In this document: piece after piece, positions 16,013 through 25,034 of the stretch
How positions within the stretch are numbered: position 1 is the first letter of the stretch
Layout: every line of letters begins with the position of its first letter
Assembly: GCF_004138285.1 (NCBI RefSeq)
Contig: NZ_SCFN01000008.1
Location: 186,001-250,000 of the forward strand
Reading direction: 5' to 3'
Length of the DNA: 64,000 nucleotides
Source of the DNA: Gottfriedia acidiceleris
GTDB taxonomy: Bacteria > Bacillota > Bacilli > Bacillales > Bacillaceae_G
The notes under the pieces: generated by a model
What the model was told of the DNA's origin: nothing
What the model saw: only the letters and a program-made list of their open reading frames with translations
Databases searched by the model: none
Position numbers and translations under genes: made by a program

Positions 16013-16948
16013 GTGATTGAAACGAAAAAAGTGATTGATACAAATTTAACAGATGCCAAGACAAAGAAGTCATCTAAAAAATTAAGAGATTTTTTAAATT
16101 ATCTTACGTTTGTAGGACCAGCAACTATTGTTTTTGCAGCGATCGTGTTAACGCCATTTTTAATCGGATTTTTCTATTCATTTACTGAGTGGGATGGTGT
16201 AGCTGATTCTGCTAAGTGGGTCGGACTTGAAAATTATAAATATATTTTTACGAAAGATACGGATTTTATTCACTCGTTTATATTAACTGGTAAATATACA
16301 TTATTCGCTGTGATCTTAACCAATGTAATTGGTTTTGGTTTAGCGTTAATCGTAACGCAAGCATTAAAGACTAGAAATATTTTAAGAACAGTCTTTTTCC
16401 TTCCAAATTTAATCGGTGGATTATTATTAGGTTTCATTTGGCAGTTCATTTTTAATAAAGGTTTAATTTCAATTGGACAATTATTACATTCAGACTTTTT
16501 ACAAAGAGCACTTTTAGGAGAAGAAAAAGGTGCGTTCTGGGCAATTGTCATTGTGGCAGTTTGGCAAGGTGCAGGTTATATAATGGTTATTTATGTAGCG
16601 GCTCTACAAGGCGTACCACAGGAATTAATTGAAGCAGCTCAAATTGATGGTGCAAATAAATTCCAAGTGTTACGTAAAATTATTATTCCAATGGTAGCAC
16701 CAGCTGTAACGGTTTGTTTATTCTTAACAATTTCATGGTCATTTAAAGTGTTTGATACAAACCTTTCATTAACAAATGGTGGACCATTTAAGTCTACTGA
16801 GATGTTGGCTTTAAACATTTACACTGAAGCTTTTGTTAATAACCGTTATGGATTAGGTGAAGCAAAAGCAATTGTATTCTTCGTAGTCGTTGCATTAATT
16901 TCGGTTATTCAAGTGTACATTACGAAGAAGAGGGAGGTTGAGGCATAA
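16013..16948 (+). CDS. Sugar ABC transporter permease, MalF/UgpA type (copy 2)
   Basis: A 311-residue CUT1 permease closely matching the product of 8243-9196, including the EAA loop EAAQIDGANKFQVLRKIIIPM and the ending KKREVEA. I place the start at GTG 16013 because GGAGGTG lies 6-12 nt before it and the length then matches copy 1. An in-frame ATG at 15956 would add 19 residues with no RBS and no homology to copy 1. The preceding segment 15967-15993 (TTCACA and TATGAT, plus the palindrome CACAACTTGTG at 15969-15979) looks like promoter or operator. It overlaps the next gene by one base. Confidence 0.88.
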   Translation: MIETKKVIDTNLTDAKTKKSSKKLRDFLNYLTFVGPATIVFAAIVLTPFLIGFFYSFTEWDGVADSAKWVGLENYKYIFTKDTDFIHSFILTGKYTLFAVILTNVIGFGLALIVTQALKTRNILRTVFFLPNLIGGLLLGFIWQFIFNKGLISIGQLLHSDFLQRALLGEEKGAFWAIVIVAVWQGAGYIMVIYVAALQGVPQELIEAAQIDGANKFQVLRKIIIPMVAPAVTVCLFLTISWSFKVFDTNLSLTNGGPFKSTEMLALNIYTEAFVNNRYGLGEAKAIVFFVVVALISVIQVYITKKREVEA

Positions 16949-17778
16949 TGCTAAAAGAACGATATACTGGCCTTACTTTTATATTAGAAATAGCAGCAAT
17001 TATACTTGCTCTCATCTTCTTAGTTCCTTTTTATTATGTGTTAGGTAACTCATTTAAATCTTTTGCTGATATTTTACAAAATACATCTTCGCTTCCAAAA
17101 AGCTTAGATTTTACAAACTATCAACAAGCAATTGAAGTCATGAATTTCTGGAAAGCGTTAATGAACTCGTTAATCGTGACAATTGCTAGTAATGTTGTAA
17201 TCGTCTTTTTCTGTTCGATGGCAGCTTATAAACTAGTTCGTTCAAAAAGTAAAATTTCAAATATTATTTTCTTTATCTTTGTAGCGACAATGGTTATCCC
17301 GTTCCAATCAATTATGATCCCATTAGTGAAAGTTGGAAGTACGCTTCATTTAATGAATAGCCATTGGGGATTAGTCGTAATGTATTTAGGCTTCGGTTCA
17401 GCTTTATCAATCTTCCTTTATCATGGGTTTATTAAAACAATTCCGATTGAGTTAGAGGAAGCAGCCATTATTGATGGATGTTCACCGACTATGGTTTTCT
17501 GGAAAGTTGTTTTTCCACTATTAAAACCAATTACAGTTACAATTGTTATCCTAAATACGTTATGGATTTGGAATGACTTCTTATTACCATCACTTGTATT
17601 AAGGGATATGGAGTTAAGAACGATTCCACTTGCTACTTTCTACTTCTTTGGAGCATATACAAAACAGTGGAACTTAGCGTTATCTGGCCTTGTTTTAGGT
17701 ATAACGCCACTATTACTTTTCTACTTTGCAGCACAGAGACATATTATTAAAGGTATTACAAGCGGTTCAATTAAATAG
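16948..17778 (+). CDS. Sugar ABC transporter permease, MalG type (copy 2)
   Basis: A 276-residue permease paralogous to the product of 9196-10026 over its full length, with the EAA loop EEAAIIDGCSPTMVFWKV. ATG 16948 overlaps the upstream stop codon (TAATG). Unlike copy 1, where the binding-protein gene follows after 15 nt, here 130 nt containing a hairpin, a TATAAT and a perfect CcpA site separate it from the binding-protein gene. Confidence 0.9.
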   Translation: MLKERYTGLTFILEIAAIILALIFLVPFYYVLGNSFKSFADILQNTSSLPKSLDFTNYQQAIEVMNFWKALMNSLIVTIASNVVIVFFCSMAAYKLVRSKSKISNIIFFIFVATMVIPFQSIMIPLVKVGSTLHLMNSHWGLVVMYLGFGSALSIFLYHGFIKTIPIELEEAAIIDGCSPTMVFWKVVFPLLKPITVTIVILNTLWIWNDFLLPSLVLRDMELRTIPLATFYFFGAYTKQWNLALSGLVLGITPLLLFYFAAQRHIIKGITSGSIK

Positions 17779-17786
17779 TGTGACCT

Positions 17787-17814
17787 GGGTGGAATCTATC
17801 AATATATTCCACCC
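17787..17814 (+). repeat. Intercistronic hairpin between permease and binding protein
   Basis: GGGTGGAAT pairs perfectly with ATTCCACCC across a 10-nt loop. No T-run follows, so it is more likely an mRNA-processing or stabilising hairpin than a terminator. The right arm with its flank (17799-17814) repeats the 16 nt at 15930-15945. Confidence 0.7.
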
Positions 17815-17857
17815 ATCATGTCAATATAGACTATCCAAAGTTAATTGTTTTTAAATG

Positions 17858-17876
17858 TATAATGAAAGCGTATTCA
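17858..17876 (+). promoter_or_regulatory. -10 box overlapped by a CcpA (cre) site, binding-protein gene copy 2
   Basis: TATAAT at 17858-17863 is followed by ATGAAAGCGTATTCA (17862-17876). This fits every position of the cre consensus WTGNAANCGNWNNCW. A repressor bound here would block the promoter, giving carbon-catabolite control of the binding protein. I see no good -35 at 17 nt, so the promoter may need an activator, for which the downstream AraC-type regulator is a candidate. Confidence 0.6.
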
Positions 17877-17908
17877 AAATAAAGAATATTGAGACGGGGG
17901 TTTTTGGG

Positions 17909-19180
17909 ATGAAAAAGATGCTAAAGGTAGCAGCAGCATTAACGACTTCAGTGATGTTATTCTCTGCATGTTCTGGAGGATCTTCAGACAAAGGGTCAAA
18001 TGATTCAAAGGATAAAAAAGTAACATTAAACGTATTCCAGTTTAAAGCTGAGATTGCGAAAGATTTAGAACAAATGGCTAAGGATTACCATAAGGAAAAT
18101 CCAAACGTAACAGTTAAAATTCAAACTGTTGGTGGCGGTGCTGACTACGGTGCTGCATTAAAAGCTCAATTTGCTTCAGGTAACGAGCCTGATATCTTTA
18201 ACAACGGTGGATTCCAAGAAGCAGTAACTTGGAAAGATAAGTTAGAAGATCTTTCTGATCAATCATGGGTAAAAGATTTATATCCAGGAACTGAAAAACC
18301 AATGACAATTGACGGCAAACTTTATGGTATGCCAATGAATACTGAAGGTTATGGCTTTATTTACAATAAAGATTTATTCGCAAAAGCTGGTATTACTGAA
18401 ACACCAAAAACATTAAGCGAATTAACTGCAGCAGCTGAAAAGCTTAAAAAAGCAGGCATCACTCCTTTCTCTATCGGATACGGTGAGTGGTGGATTTTAG
18501 GAATTCACTTATTAAATATTCCTTTCGCTCAACAACAAGATCCAGATCAGTTCATGAAGGACGTTTCTTCTGGAAAAGTGAAAATTCAAGACAACGAGAA
18601 ATTCAAACAATTTATGAAACTGTTTGATTTAACTGTTAAATACGGTAACAAAAATCCTTTAACAACTGATTACAACACTCAAGTAACTAACTTTGCTCAA
18701 GGCAAAACTGCTATGATCCAACAAGGTAACTGGATTCAAGGTATGGTTGATGGAATTACTCCAAACATGAACTTAGGCGTGTTACCAATTCCAATCAACG
18801 ATGACAAAGCAGCAATGGACAAATTACCAATGGGTGTACCAAATAACTGGGTAGTTAACAAAAACTCTAAAAACAAAGAAGAAGCTAAAAAATTCTTAGA
18901 GTGGATGGTTACTTCTGACACAGGTAAGAACTACATTGTAGAAAAATTCAAGTTTATCCCAGCACTAAAAACAATTGAAGGTAAAAACTTAGGACCAATC
19001 GCAGACGATTTATTAAAATATTCTGCTGAAGGTAAAACATTATCTTGGAACTGGTTCAAATACCCAGATGGAGCTACAAATGAGTTTGGCGCATCAATGC
19101 AAGCTTACGTTGGAAAGCAAAAATCTGCTGACGAAATGTTAAAATCTCTTGAAGATACTTGGATGAAATTAAAGAAATAA
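17909..19180 (+). CDS. Sugar ABC transporter substrate-binding lipoprotein (copy 2)
   Basis: A 423-residue lipoprotein very similar to the product of 10042-11316 along its whole length. I start it at ATG 17909 (MKKMLKVAAALTTSVML, lipobox LFSAC). The upstream in-frame ATG at 17855 would put 18 non-signal residues before the signal peptide and overlap the -10 box. Shared features with copy 1 are DIFNNGG, GYGEWWILGIH and GNW.QGM.DGITPNM. It can be expressed apart from its permeases. A strong terminator follows. Confidence 0.9.
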   Translation: MKKMLKVAAALTTSVMLFSACSGGSSDKGSNDSKDKKVTLNVFQFKAEIAKDLEQMAKDYHKENPNVTVKIQTVGGGADYGAALKAQFASGNEPDIFNNGGFQEAVTWKDKLEDLSDQSWVKDLYPGTEKPMTIDGKLYGMPMNTEGYGFIYNKDLFAKAGITETPKTLSELTAAAEKLKKAGITPFSIGYGEWWILGIHLLNIPFAQQQDPDQFMKDVSSGKVKIQDNEKFKQFMKLFDLTVKYGNKNPLTTDYNTQVTNFAQGKTAMIQQGNWIQGMVDGITPNMNLGVLPIPINDDKAAMDKLPMGVPNNWVVNKNSKNKEEAKKFLEWMVTSDTGKNYIVEKFKFIPALKTIEGKNLGPIADDLLKYSAEGKTLSWNWFKYPDGATNEFGASMQAYVGKQKSADEMLKSLEDTWMKLKK

Positions 19181-19225
19181 ATTCTTAATTTGAGGCTTCC
19201 CTAAATTTCCTCTATAGATTAAGGC

Positions 19226-19259
19226 AACCCACAAGGAACTAAATTCCTTGTGGGTTTTT
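19226..19259 (+). terminator. Terminator of ABC operon 2
   Basis: AACCCACAAGGAA and TTCCTTGTGGGTT form a perfect 13-bp stem followed by T5. Confidence 0.92.
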
Positions 19260-19374
19260 ATTATTCACAGTTTGTTTGCATCGATTGTTTTTTTTGTCTT
19301 AGTGCACTCTCAAAAGTAAACTCCCAGATTTCTATATTTAAAATTTAAACTTTCTGATAAACTAATAATAGAAA

Positions 19375-19389
19375 GTGCAAACGTTTCCG
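19375..19389. promoter_or_regulatory. Candidate CcpA (cre) site before the histidine kinase gene
   Basis: GTGCAAACGTTTCCG matches 8 of the 10 fixed positions of WTGNAANCGNWNNCW, with the TGNAANCGNW core intact. It lies 15 nt before the kinase start codon, where it would block transcription. Confidence 0.55.
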
Positions 19390-19403
19390 CAAAGGATGTT
19401 ATC

Positions 19404-21233
19404 ATGAAAAATAGTATTAGAAGTAAGCTGATTGTCTTATTGTTAATCGCAACTATTATTCCATTTGGGTTATCAATTATAGCAAGTTATTTTTATACGA
19501 AAAACACTGTTACGAAGGAATTTGTAAATACGAATTATGATTTATTGAAGCGTAGTGGGAATGATTTATTGAATTATTTTAATGAAATATACGGTATTCC
19601 ATTGTCCATTTATAGTAATAGACCGTTTTTGTCTGTGTTAGAAAATGGTGCTACAGCTTACATCGAACAAAATTCTGCTGAAATTCAACGTAGTTTATTA
19701 GGACTTTATTTTTCAAGAAGAGAAATCGAGCAGTTGCATTTATATTTAACGAAGGGTAAGGATGATTACACCGTATACAATGCAAAAGTGAGTAGCCGAG
19801 GGAAATTGTATAACTTCAATCAAATACCGACATATAGAAATTTAAGTTTTTCGAGGGACTCATATTATATTCAACCGACTCATCCGATTCAAAATTATAA
19901 TAATTTATCTGATTTTCGAATTGAGCCAGTTAAGCAGGTCGTATCACTTCATTATTTTTTAAATAATGTTACATCTGACCAATGGCTAGGCTTTTTATCG
20001 ATTGATATTGAATTAAGTAGAATTAATGAAATTTTTGATCGTATTTATAAAAAAGGAGAGGAACATCTCTTCGTTGTTGGTGATGGGAATGTTGTTCTTT
20101 ATTCATCTGAAAAAAATTTGATTGGTAAAAAGCTAGAAACAAAATGGTATAAAAAAATTAGCTCAGATCGATCAGGCGAAACTAATTTTGAATGGAAGGG
20201 CAAAGATTTTAGTGGGGTCTATGTGTATGACAAAATAAAAAGCAATCATCAACAATGGACAATCATTAAAAGCATTCCTTATAAGAATCTCTATCATAAT
20301 TCGAATCAATTATTGAAAATTACTGTTACATTAGGAGCGATTTCAGTCTTATTAGTCATTATTTTAACCATTATCGTCTCCTTCAGATTTACACGACCAA
20401 TACGAATCTTAATTCGAGATATGCAACGAATTGAGAAGGGAGAACTTGCTGTTTCTTTTGATACGTTAGGAAATGATGAGTTCGGTCAGTTAGGTAAACA
20501 TTTTACTTCAATGGTCGATACGTTAAATGATTTATATATAAAAGAGTACAAGCTTCAAATAGAGAATAAAACGAATCAATTAAAAGTACTACAGTCTCAA
20601 ATTAATCCGCATTTTTTATACAATGCCTTGCAGTCAATTGGAACTCTTTCGTTAAAAAATGACGGAATTAAAGTGTATCGATTAATTATGTCACTATCTA
20701 AAATCATGAGATATAGCATGAAAAATAATGAAGATTTTGTAACGCTTAAGGATGAATTAAACCATATTAAAGATTATTTATCGCTTCAAAATGAACGTTA
20801 TGATGGCAAATTTGTTTATAACCTAGAAGTGGATGAAGGGTTAAACAAAGTAAAAATGCCAAAAATGATTTTACAGCCAATCGTGGAAAACTTCTTTAAA
20901 CATGGCTTTGAAAAACAACAAAAGCTTGGTGAATTAAATATTTCGATTCATAGACAACAAGATGATCGTTTAAAAATAGTCATTGCTGATAATGGTGAAG
21001 GTGCATCAGAAGAGGAATTAGAAATCATCAATTCATCGCTATCAGAAGGAGGATTAAATACTCACGAGAGTATCGGTTTAAAAAATATTTCTGATCGCAT
21101 TCATTTCTATTATGGTAAAAAAGCGGAAGTAAAAATAGAAAGTGTGAAGCATGAAAACTTTGTTGTAACGATAATCATACCGATTGAAATGACAAGAGGA
21201 GAAGTTAATCATGAAGGTTCTACTAATAGATGA
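19404..21233 (+). CDS. Sensor histidine kinase, YesM family
   Basis: A 609-residue membrane sensor. Helix 1 (about residues 9-30) and helix 2 (about 303-325) bracket an extracellular sensing domain of roughly 270 residues. A HAMP region follows, then the His_kinase domain with QINPHFLYN (phospho-acceptor His403) and a C-terminal HATPase with NFFKHG and IADNGEG. This is the LytS/YesM class that pairs with AraC-type response regulators and controls sugar importers. The response-regulator gene overlaps its 3' end by 23 nt. Position just after two similar sugar ABC modules suggests it senses their substrate (inference). Confidence 0.9.
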   Translation: MKNSIRSKLIVLLLIATIIPFGLSIIASYFYTKNTVTKEFVNTNYDLLKRSGNDLLNYFNEIYGIPLSIYSNRPFLSVLENGATAYIEQNSAEIQRSLLGLYFSRREIEQLHLYLTKGKDDYTVYNAKVSSRGKLYNFNQIPTYRNLSFSRDSYYIQPTHPIQNYNNLSDFRIEPVKQVVSLHYFLNNVTSDQWLGFLSIDIELSRINEIFDRIYKKGEEHLFVVGDGNVVLYSSEKNLIGKKLETKWYKKISSDRSGETNFEWKGKDFSGVYVYDKIKSNHQQWTIIKSIPYKNLYHNSNQLLKITVTLGAISVLLVIILTIIVSFRFTRPIRILIRDMQRIEKGELAVSFDTLGNDEFGQLGKHFTSMVDTLNDLYIKEYKLQIENKTNQLKVLQSQINPHFLYNALQSIGTLSLKNDGIKVYRLIMSLSKIMRYSMKNNEDFVTLKDELNHIKDYLSLQNERYDGKFVYNLEVDEGLNKVKMPKMILQPIVENFFKHGFEKQQKLGELNISIHRQQDDRLKIVIADNGEGASEEELEIINSSLSEGGLNTHESIGLKNISDRIHFYYGKKAEVKIESVKHENFVVTIIIPIEMTRGEVNHEGSTNR

Positions 21234-22764
21234 CGAAAAGCATGTACGAGAAGGTGTAAAGCTTCTTGCAGATTGGGATGCAATTGGTGTTACTGAAATA
21301 TTAGAAGCAGAAAATGGAGCGATCGCTCAAGACATCATTATAAAGGAAAGACCGACAATTATATTTACTGATTTAATGATGCCAGAGCTAGACGGTAGAG
21401 GATTATTAAAATGGCTTCATTCAGAAAATATTAATTGTAAAGTAATCGTTGTAACGGGGTATGATGACTATCATTACATGAGAGAAGCCATTCAGTTCGG
21501 TGCATCAGATTATTTATTGAAACCAATTGATCCGGATATTTTAAATGAAACTTTAGTAAAAGTAGTATCAGATTGGAATGAAAAAGAAAAAGAGAGAATT
21601 GATGCATTAAATGATTTTCGTTTGCTGCAGGAAGTTTTACCTGTTTACAGAGATAAACAATTAACGAATGCAATTTACGGTAAAGAATTTAATCAGAATA
21701 TGTTAAACCAATTAGGATATGAAGAAGGGCAAACTTTGCATGTTTCTTTACTAAAATTACGAAATCTTGAGACATTCAAAGATATTTGGCCCGAGGATTT
21801 ATGCTTTTTTGCCATATTGAATATTGTAAATGAAGTTCTTCAAAACCAAAATGGAGGAATTGCGTTTCGTAATTTACAAGGTACTAGGGAGATTTGTTTA
21901 CTCTATTGGGGCGAGCAAGTAACTGACAGTATTCAACATATAGCTAAAATTTTATCAACAGTTGTACCTTTCCCGTTTCATTTTGCAATCAGTAGAAAGT
22001 TAACAATTGAATCGATCCAGTCTGGGTATGAGGAAGTTGTAAATGTTCTAAACCATGTAAATATTTTAGAAAATCGAGATGTACCAGTTTATTCTTATGA
22101 AGATATAAAAGAGTATAATCCGATTAATCTAGTAGAAATCATCAACTTGTTTGAACAAATGGTTGAGAAGCAGGATATTTATATTTACGATGAAGTCATT
22201 CAACTTTTTAGTAAACGAATCGCACAGAAGAATTATCTTCCTTTTGCGCAGTTACTTTCATTGCATCAGGAGTTTCTAATCTTCCTAAATCACTGGATTA
22301 ATAAGCTATCGCTTCAAACCATTCAAGAAGTAAATCTAGAATTGTTCTGGAATGCGAAAGGGCATTTTGAAATTGGTGATTATGTAGCGACTCAAAGGGA
22401 AAGAGTCCAGTCGATAATTCAAGAAAAAAATCAAACGAACCAAGAACTGAATAGTATTGAAGCAATCGCAAATTATATTCAACTTAACTATGCGGAAGAA
22501 ATTTCACTTCAGGAGTTTTCAGAGAAATTTTATTTAAGCCGTGAGTATATATCTCGTAAGTTTAAACAAATTTATAGTGTGAATATATCGGATTATATTG
22601 TTTCAATTCGAATCGAAAAAGCGAAGGAATTATTGAAGTTTCCAAATTTGAAAATCTATGAAATAGCTGGGAAAATCGGTTATCAAGATGATAAATACTT
22701 TCGAAAAGTGTTTAAGAAAATCGTTGGGATGACGCCAAATGAATACCGAAATATGAATGATTAG
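21211..22764 (+). CDS. AraC-type response regulator, YesN family
   Basis: A 517-residue regulator with an N-terminal receiver domain (acidic pair D7-D8, phospho-acceptor D54 in IIFTDLMMPELDG, K104 in LLKP). A long middle region of unassigned fold leads to a C-terminal AraC double helix-turn-helix (SLQEFSEKFYLSREYISRKF and the second helix with YEIAGKIGYQDDKYFRKVFKK). It is the cognate partner of the kinase whose gene it overlaps. Likely targets are the two ABC operons upstream; the palindrome at 15969 is a possible but unproven site. Confidence 0.92.
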   Translation: MKVLLIDDEKHVREGVKLLADWDAIGVTEILEAENGAIAQDIIIKERPTIIFTDLMMPELDGRGLLKWLHSENINCKVIVVTGYDDYHYMREAIQFGASDYLLKPIDPDILNETLVKVVSDWNEKEKERIDALNDFRLLQEVLPVYRDKQLTNAIYGKEFNQNMLNQLGYEEGQTLHVSLLKLRNLETFKDIWPEDLCFFAILNIVNEVLQNQNGGIAFRNLQGTREICLLYWGEQVTDSIQHIAKILSTVVPFPFHFAISRKLTIESIQSGYEEVVNVLNHVNILENRDVPVYSYEDIKEYNPINLVEIINLFEQMVEKQDIYIYDEVIQLFSKRIAQKNYLPFAQLLSLHQEFLIFLNHWINKLSLQTIQEVNLELFWNAKGHFEIGDYVATQRERVQSIIQEKNQTNQELNSIEAIANYIQLNYAEEISLQEFSEKFYLSREYISRKFKQIYSVNISDYIVSIRIEKAKELLKFPNLKIYEIAGKIGYQDDKYFRKVFKKIVGMTPNEYRNMND

Positions 22765-22868
22765 TAATTGTTTAGTAAAAAAGTTGCAGGAAATCTTTGG
22801 GAACTGAGGAATAAGTAATTAGATATTTATTCTATGTATATTTATTCTATGTTTCGGGGGATTAAAAT

Positions 22869-23834
22869 ATGGAACAAGCAGTTGAAAGAGTTTTTACAAA
22901 AGAGATTTTAACGAATGCAGCATCACAATTTGGGATAACAGTAGAAGAAAAACCAGTAGGAGAGTTCGAGAACTATCTTTTTAAAGGTAAGCTAGCAGAT
23001 GGAACGGATCGCATTTTACGATTAACGCATTCATCTCATCGCTCAAAGGATGAAATTGAGGCAGAGCTTAAGTTTTTAAAATATGCTAGAGAAAACGGAG
23101 CGAATGCAGCAGGTTCTTTACCTTCTTTAAACGGTAATTTAGTAGAAGTCCAAAACGCAAGTGATGGCACAAGTTTTTACGCATCAATGTTTGAATGGGC
23201 AGATGGTCAATTAGTTGATCGTACAAACCCAGCTGTGTGGAATGATGATCTAATGTACACATGGGGAAAAACAATCGGAAAGCTTCACGCGTTAACAGTT
23301 GATTACCCTGTAACAAATCATCGTGAGCATTGGGACGAAGAAGCTTATTTAAATGAAATGTTAGCTGATGAAGAACTTGGCATTTTTACGAAGGAATTAA
23401 TAGAAGAAATCCAAAGTTATGATAGAAAGAAAGCTTCATATGGATTAATCCATAGTGACTTGCATCTCCACAATTTCTTTGTAAATGATAAAGGTGAAAT
23501 AACGGCTTTTGATTTCGATGACCTACAATATAATTATTTCATATCAGATATCGCCATTGTCTTATATTACACTGCTTGGGGTAGTAAAGCATCATTCGAA
23601 GAAAAATCTAATTTCGCAAAAAGACAGCTAGAAATCTTTCGAAAAGGTTATGAAACCGAATATGCATTAGATGAAGAATGGTATAGCCGAATTCCTTCAT
23701 TTTTAAAATGTCGTGATATTACGCTTTATCATGTATTGAATATGAAATATGAAGAGAAGACGCAAAGAGTCATTGAACTTTGTGAAGAACTAAAAGAGCG
23801 AATCATAAATAAGAAGACGATAATAAATCTTTAA
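22869..23834 (+). CDS. Aminoglycoside-phosphotransferase-fold small-molecule kinase
   Basis: A 321-residue APH/choline-kinase-type enzyme. The Brenner motif is HSDLHLHNF (H195, D197, N202), followed by the metal-binding DFDD (D215-D217). The N lobe has the nucleotide-binding KPVGEFENYLFKG region. Many Bacillus paralogues of this type have no proven substrate, and resistance is only one possibility. It is monocistronic, 105 nt after the response regulator, and ends at a terminator shared with convergent pstS. Confidence 0.85.
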   Translation: MEQAVERVFTKEILTNAASQFGITVEEKPVGEFENYLFKGKLADGTDRILRLTHSSHRSKDEIEAELKFLKYARENGANAAGSLPSLNGNLVEVQNASDGTSFYASMFEWADGQLVDRTNPAVWNDDLMYTWGKTIGKLHALTVDYPVTNHREHWDEEAYLNEMLADEELGIFTKELIEEIQSYDRKKASYGLIHSDLHLHNFFVNDKGEITAFDFDDLQYNYFISDIAIVLYYTAWGSKASFEEKSNFAKRQLEIFRKGYETEYALDEEWYSRIPSFLKCRDITLYHVLNMKYEEKTQRVIELCEELKERIINKKTIINL

Positions 23835-23847
23835 AATTACATTAAAC

Positions 23848-23884
23848 AAAAAGCTACGATTCAAACACGAATTGTAGCTTTTTT
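23848..23884. terminator. Terminator between the APH gene and convergent pstS
   Basis: AAAAAGCTACGATTC and GAATTGTAGCTTTTT form a stem with A- and T-runs on either side, able to work in both directions. Confidence 0.85.
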
Positions 23885-23909
23885 CTATTTAAATTGGGGG
23901 TGAGTAAGG

Positions 23910-24863
23910 TTATTTGTGTGATGCTTCTTCTATCTTATTAATATTGCTTTCATATATTTCATCTTGTAATGGAATATAGCCAACTTGTTCAGCTAAAATT
24001 GGAGCATTTTCATTGGCAAATTTCAAGTAGTCCAATACGACAGGACGTTTAAGTGAATTTTTATTTACATATGTGTAGAGTTCACGAGAAAGTACGTAAG
24101 TCCCGTTTTTAATTGTCTCCTCAGTTGGTAAAACAGCTTTACCTGTTTTCGGATTAACGATTGGTATGATTTTTAATTGATCTTTGTTTTCTTCATAGTA
24201 AGCATGACCAAAGTAACCGATTGCGCCTTTTTCACTAGCAACATCAGCTACAAGATTTTTATCATCTTCAGACGTTTGAACATCTTTCCGTTCGCCAGCA
24301 TGATTTAAAATTGTTTTATTAAAGTATTCGTAAGTTCCTGACTCAGTACCAGGGCTGAAGAATTTAATTTCTTCCTTTGGCCAAGCAGGGTTTAGTTCGT
24401 TCCAAGTTTTTATTTTGCTTTTTACAGACCATAACTTTACTAATTGTTCAACTGTTAATTGATTAACAAAATCATTGTCCTTATTTACTACGACTGATAG
24501 ACCGTCGTAAGCTAATTCTAATTGAATATAATCGATGTTATTTTGTTTAGTGATTGTAGCTTCTTCATTTGTTATTGGACGAGATGCGTCGTTTATATCA
24601 GTTACGCCATTTGCGAATTTTTTAAAACCATCAGTTGTTCCACTATTACCTATTGAAATAGTTACCTCGGGTTGTGCAGATCTATATTCTTTCGTTATTG
24701 TTTGCATAATCGGGAAAACGGTAGATGAACCGTCGATTAGTATGCTACCAGTTAATTGTTTTTCAGATGTATTTGAATTAGTGGGATCAGCATTTCCACA
24801 AGCTGCTAAAGATAACATAGCTGTGATTACAACGACGAATAAAAGTACTTTTCTCAGATGCAT
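23910..24863 (-). CDS. pstS: Phosphate ABC transporter phosphate-binding lipoprotein PstS
   Basis: High-affinity phosphate-binding protein of the Pst importer. I use ATG 24863 because AGGAGG lies 9 nt upstream and the product then starts directly with a signal peptide (MHLRKVLLFVVVITAMLSL) and lipobox LAAC. A longer frame to 24914 would put 17 extra residues before it. Phosphate-loop features GSSTVFPIM and GNSGTTDGFKKF are present, as is TESGTYEYF. It stands alone: pstC, pstA and pstB are not adjacent. A four-repeat Pho box upstream predicts induction in phosphate starvation by PhoP. Confidence 0.93.
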   Translation of the reverse strand: MHLRKVLLFVVVITAMLSLAACGNADPTNSNTSEKQLTGSILIDGSSTVFPIMQTITKEYRSAQPEVTISIGNSGTTDGFKKFANGVTDINDASRPITNEEATITKQNNIDYIQLELAYDGLSVVVNKDNDFVNQLTVEQLVKLWSVKSKIKTWNELNPAWPKEEIKFFSPGTESGTYEYFNKTILNHAGERKDVQTSEDDKNLVADVASEKGAIGYFGHAYYEENKDQLKIIPIVNPKTGKAVLPTEETIKNGTYVLSRELYTYVNKNSLKRPVVLDYLKFANENAPILAEQVGYIPLQDEIYESNINKIEEASHK

Positions 24864-24900
24864 CTTCAGTATCCTCCTAGTTATTTCTACTATATTTCTA

Positions 24901-24954
24901 ACAATATCGGACAAAGGTTAACTTGCTTTTAACGCTACGTAAAGAATTTGTAAA
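24901..24954 (-). promoter_or_regulatory. PhoP-activated promoter of pstS: four-repeat Pho box and -10
   Basis: On the minus strand TTTACA, TTTACG, TTAAAA and TTAACC occur at exact 11-nt intervals (plus-strand span 24916-24954), the arrangement of PhoP TT(A/C/T)ACA boxes. TATTGT at 24901-24906 is a -10 candidate 9 nt downstream of the last repeat. That puts the box edge near -22, as in known PhoP-activated promoters. No -35 is present, also as expected. Confidence 0.8.
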
Positions 24955-25034
24955 GGTATAGTGAAAGTCCCCCTTTTTTGTTAATAACCAATTAAAATGA
25001 CCGTATAAACAGTAAAAAATGGGAGAGATATACG

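Noticed and set aside
17855-17908. N-terminal extension of binding protein copy 2
   Set aside because: It would put 18 residues before a complete lipoprotein signal peptide and overlaps the -10 and cre site.
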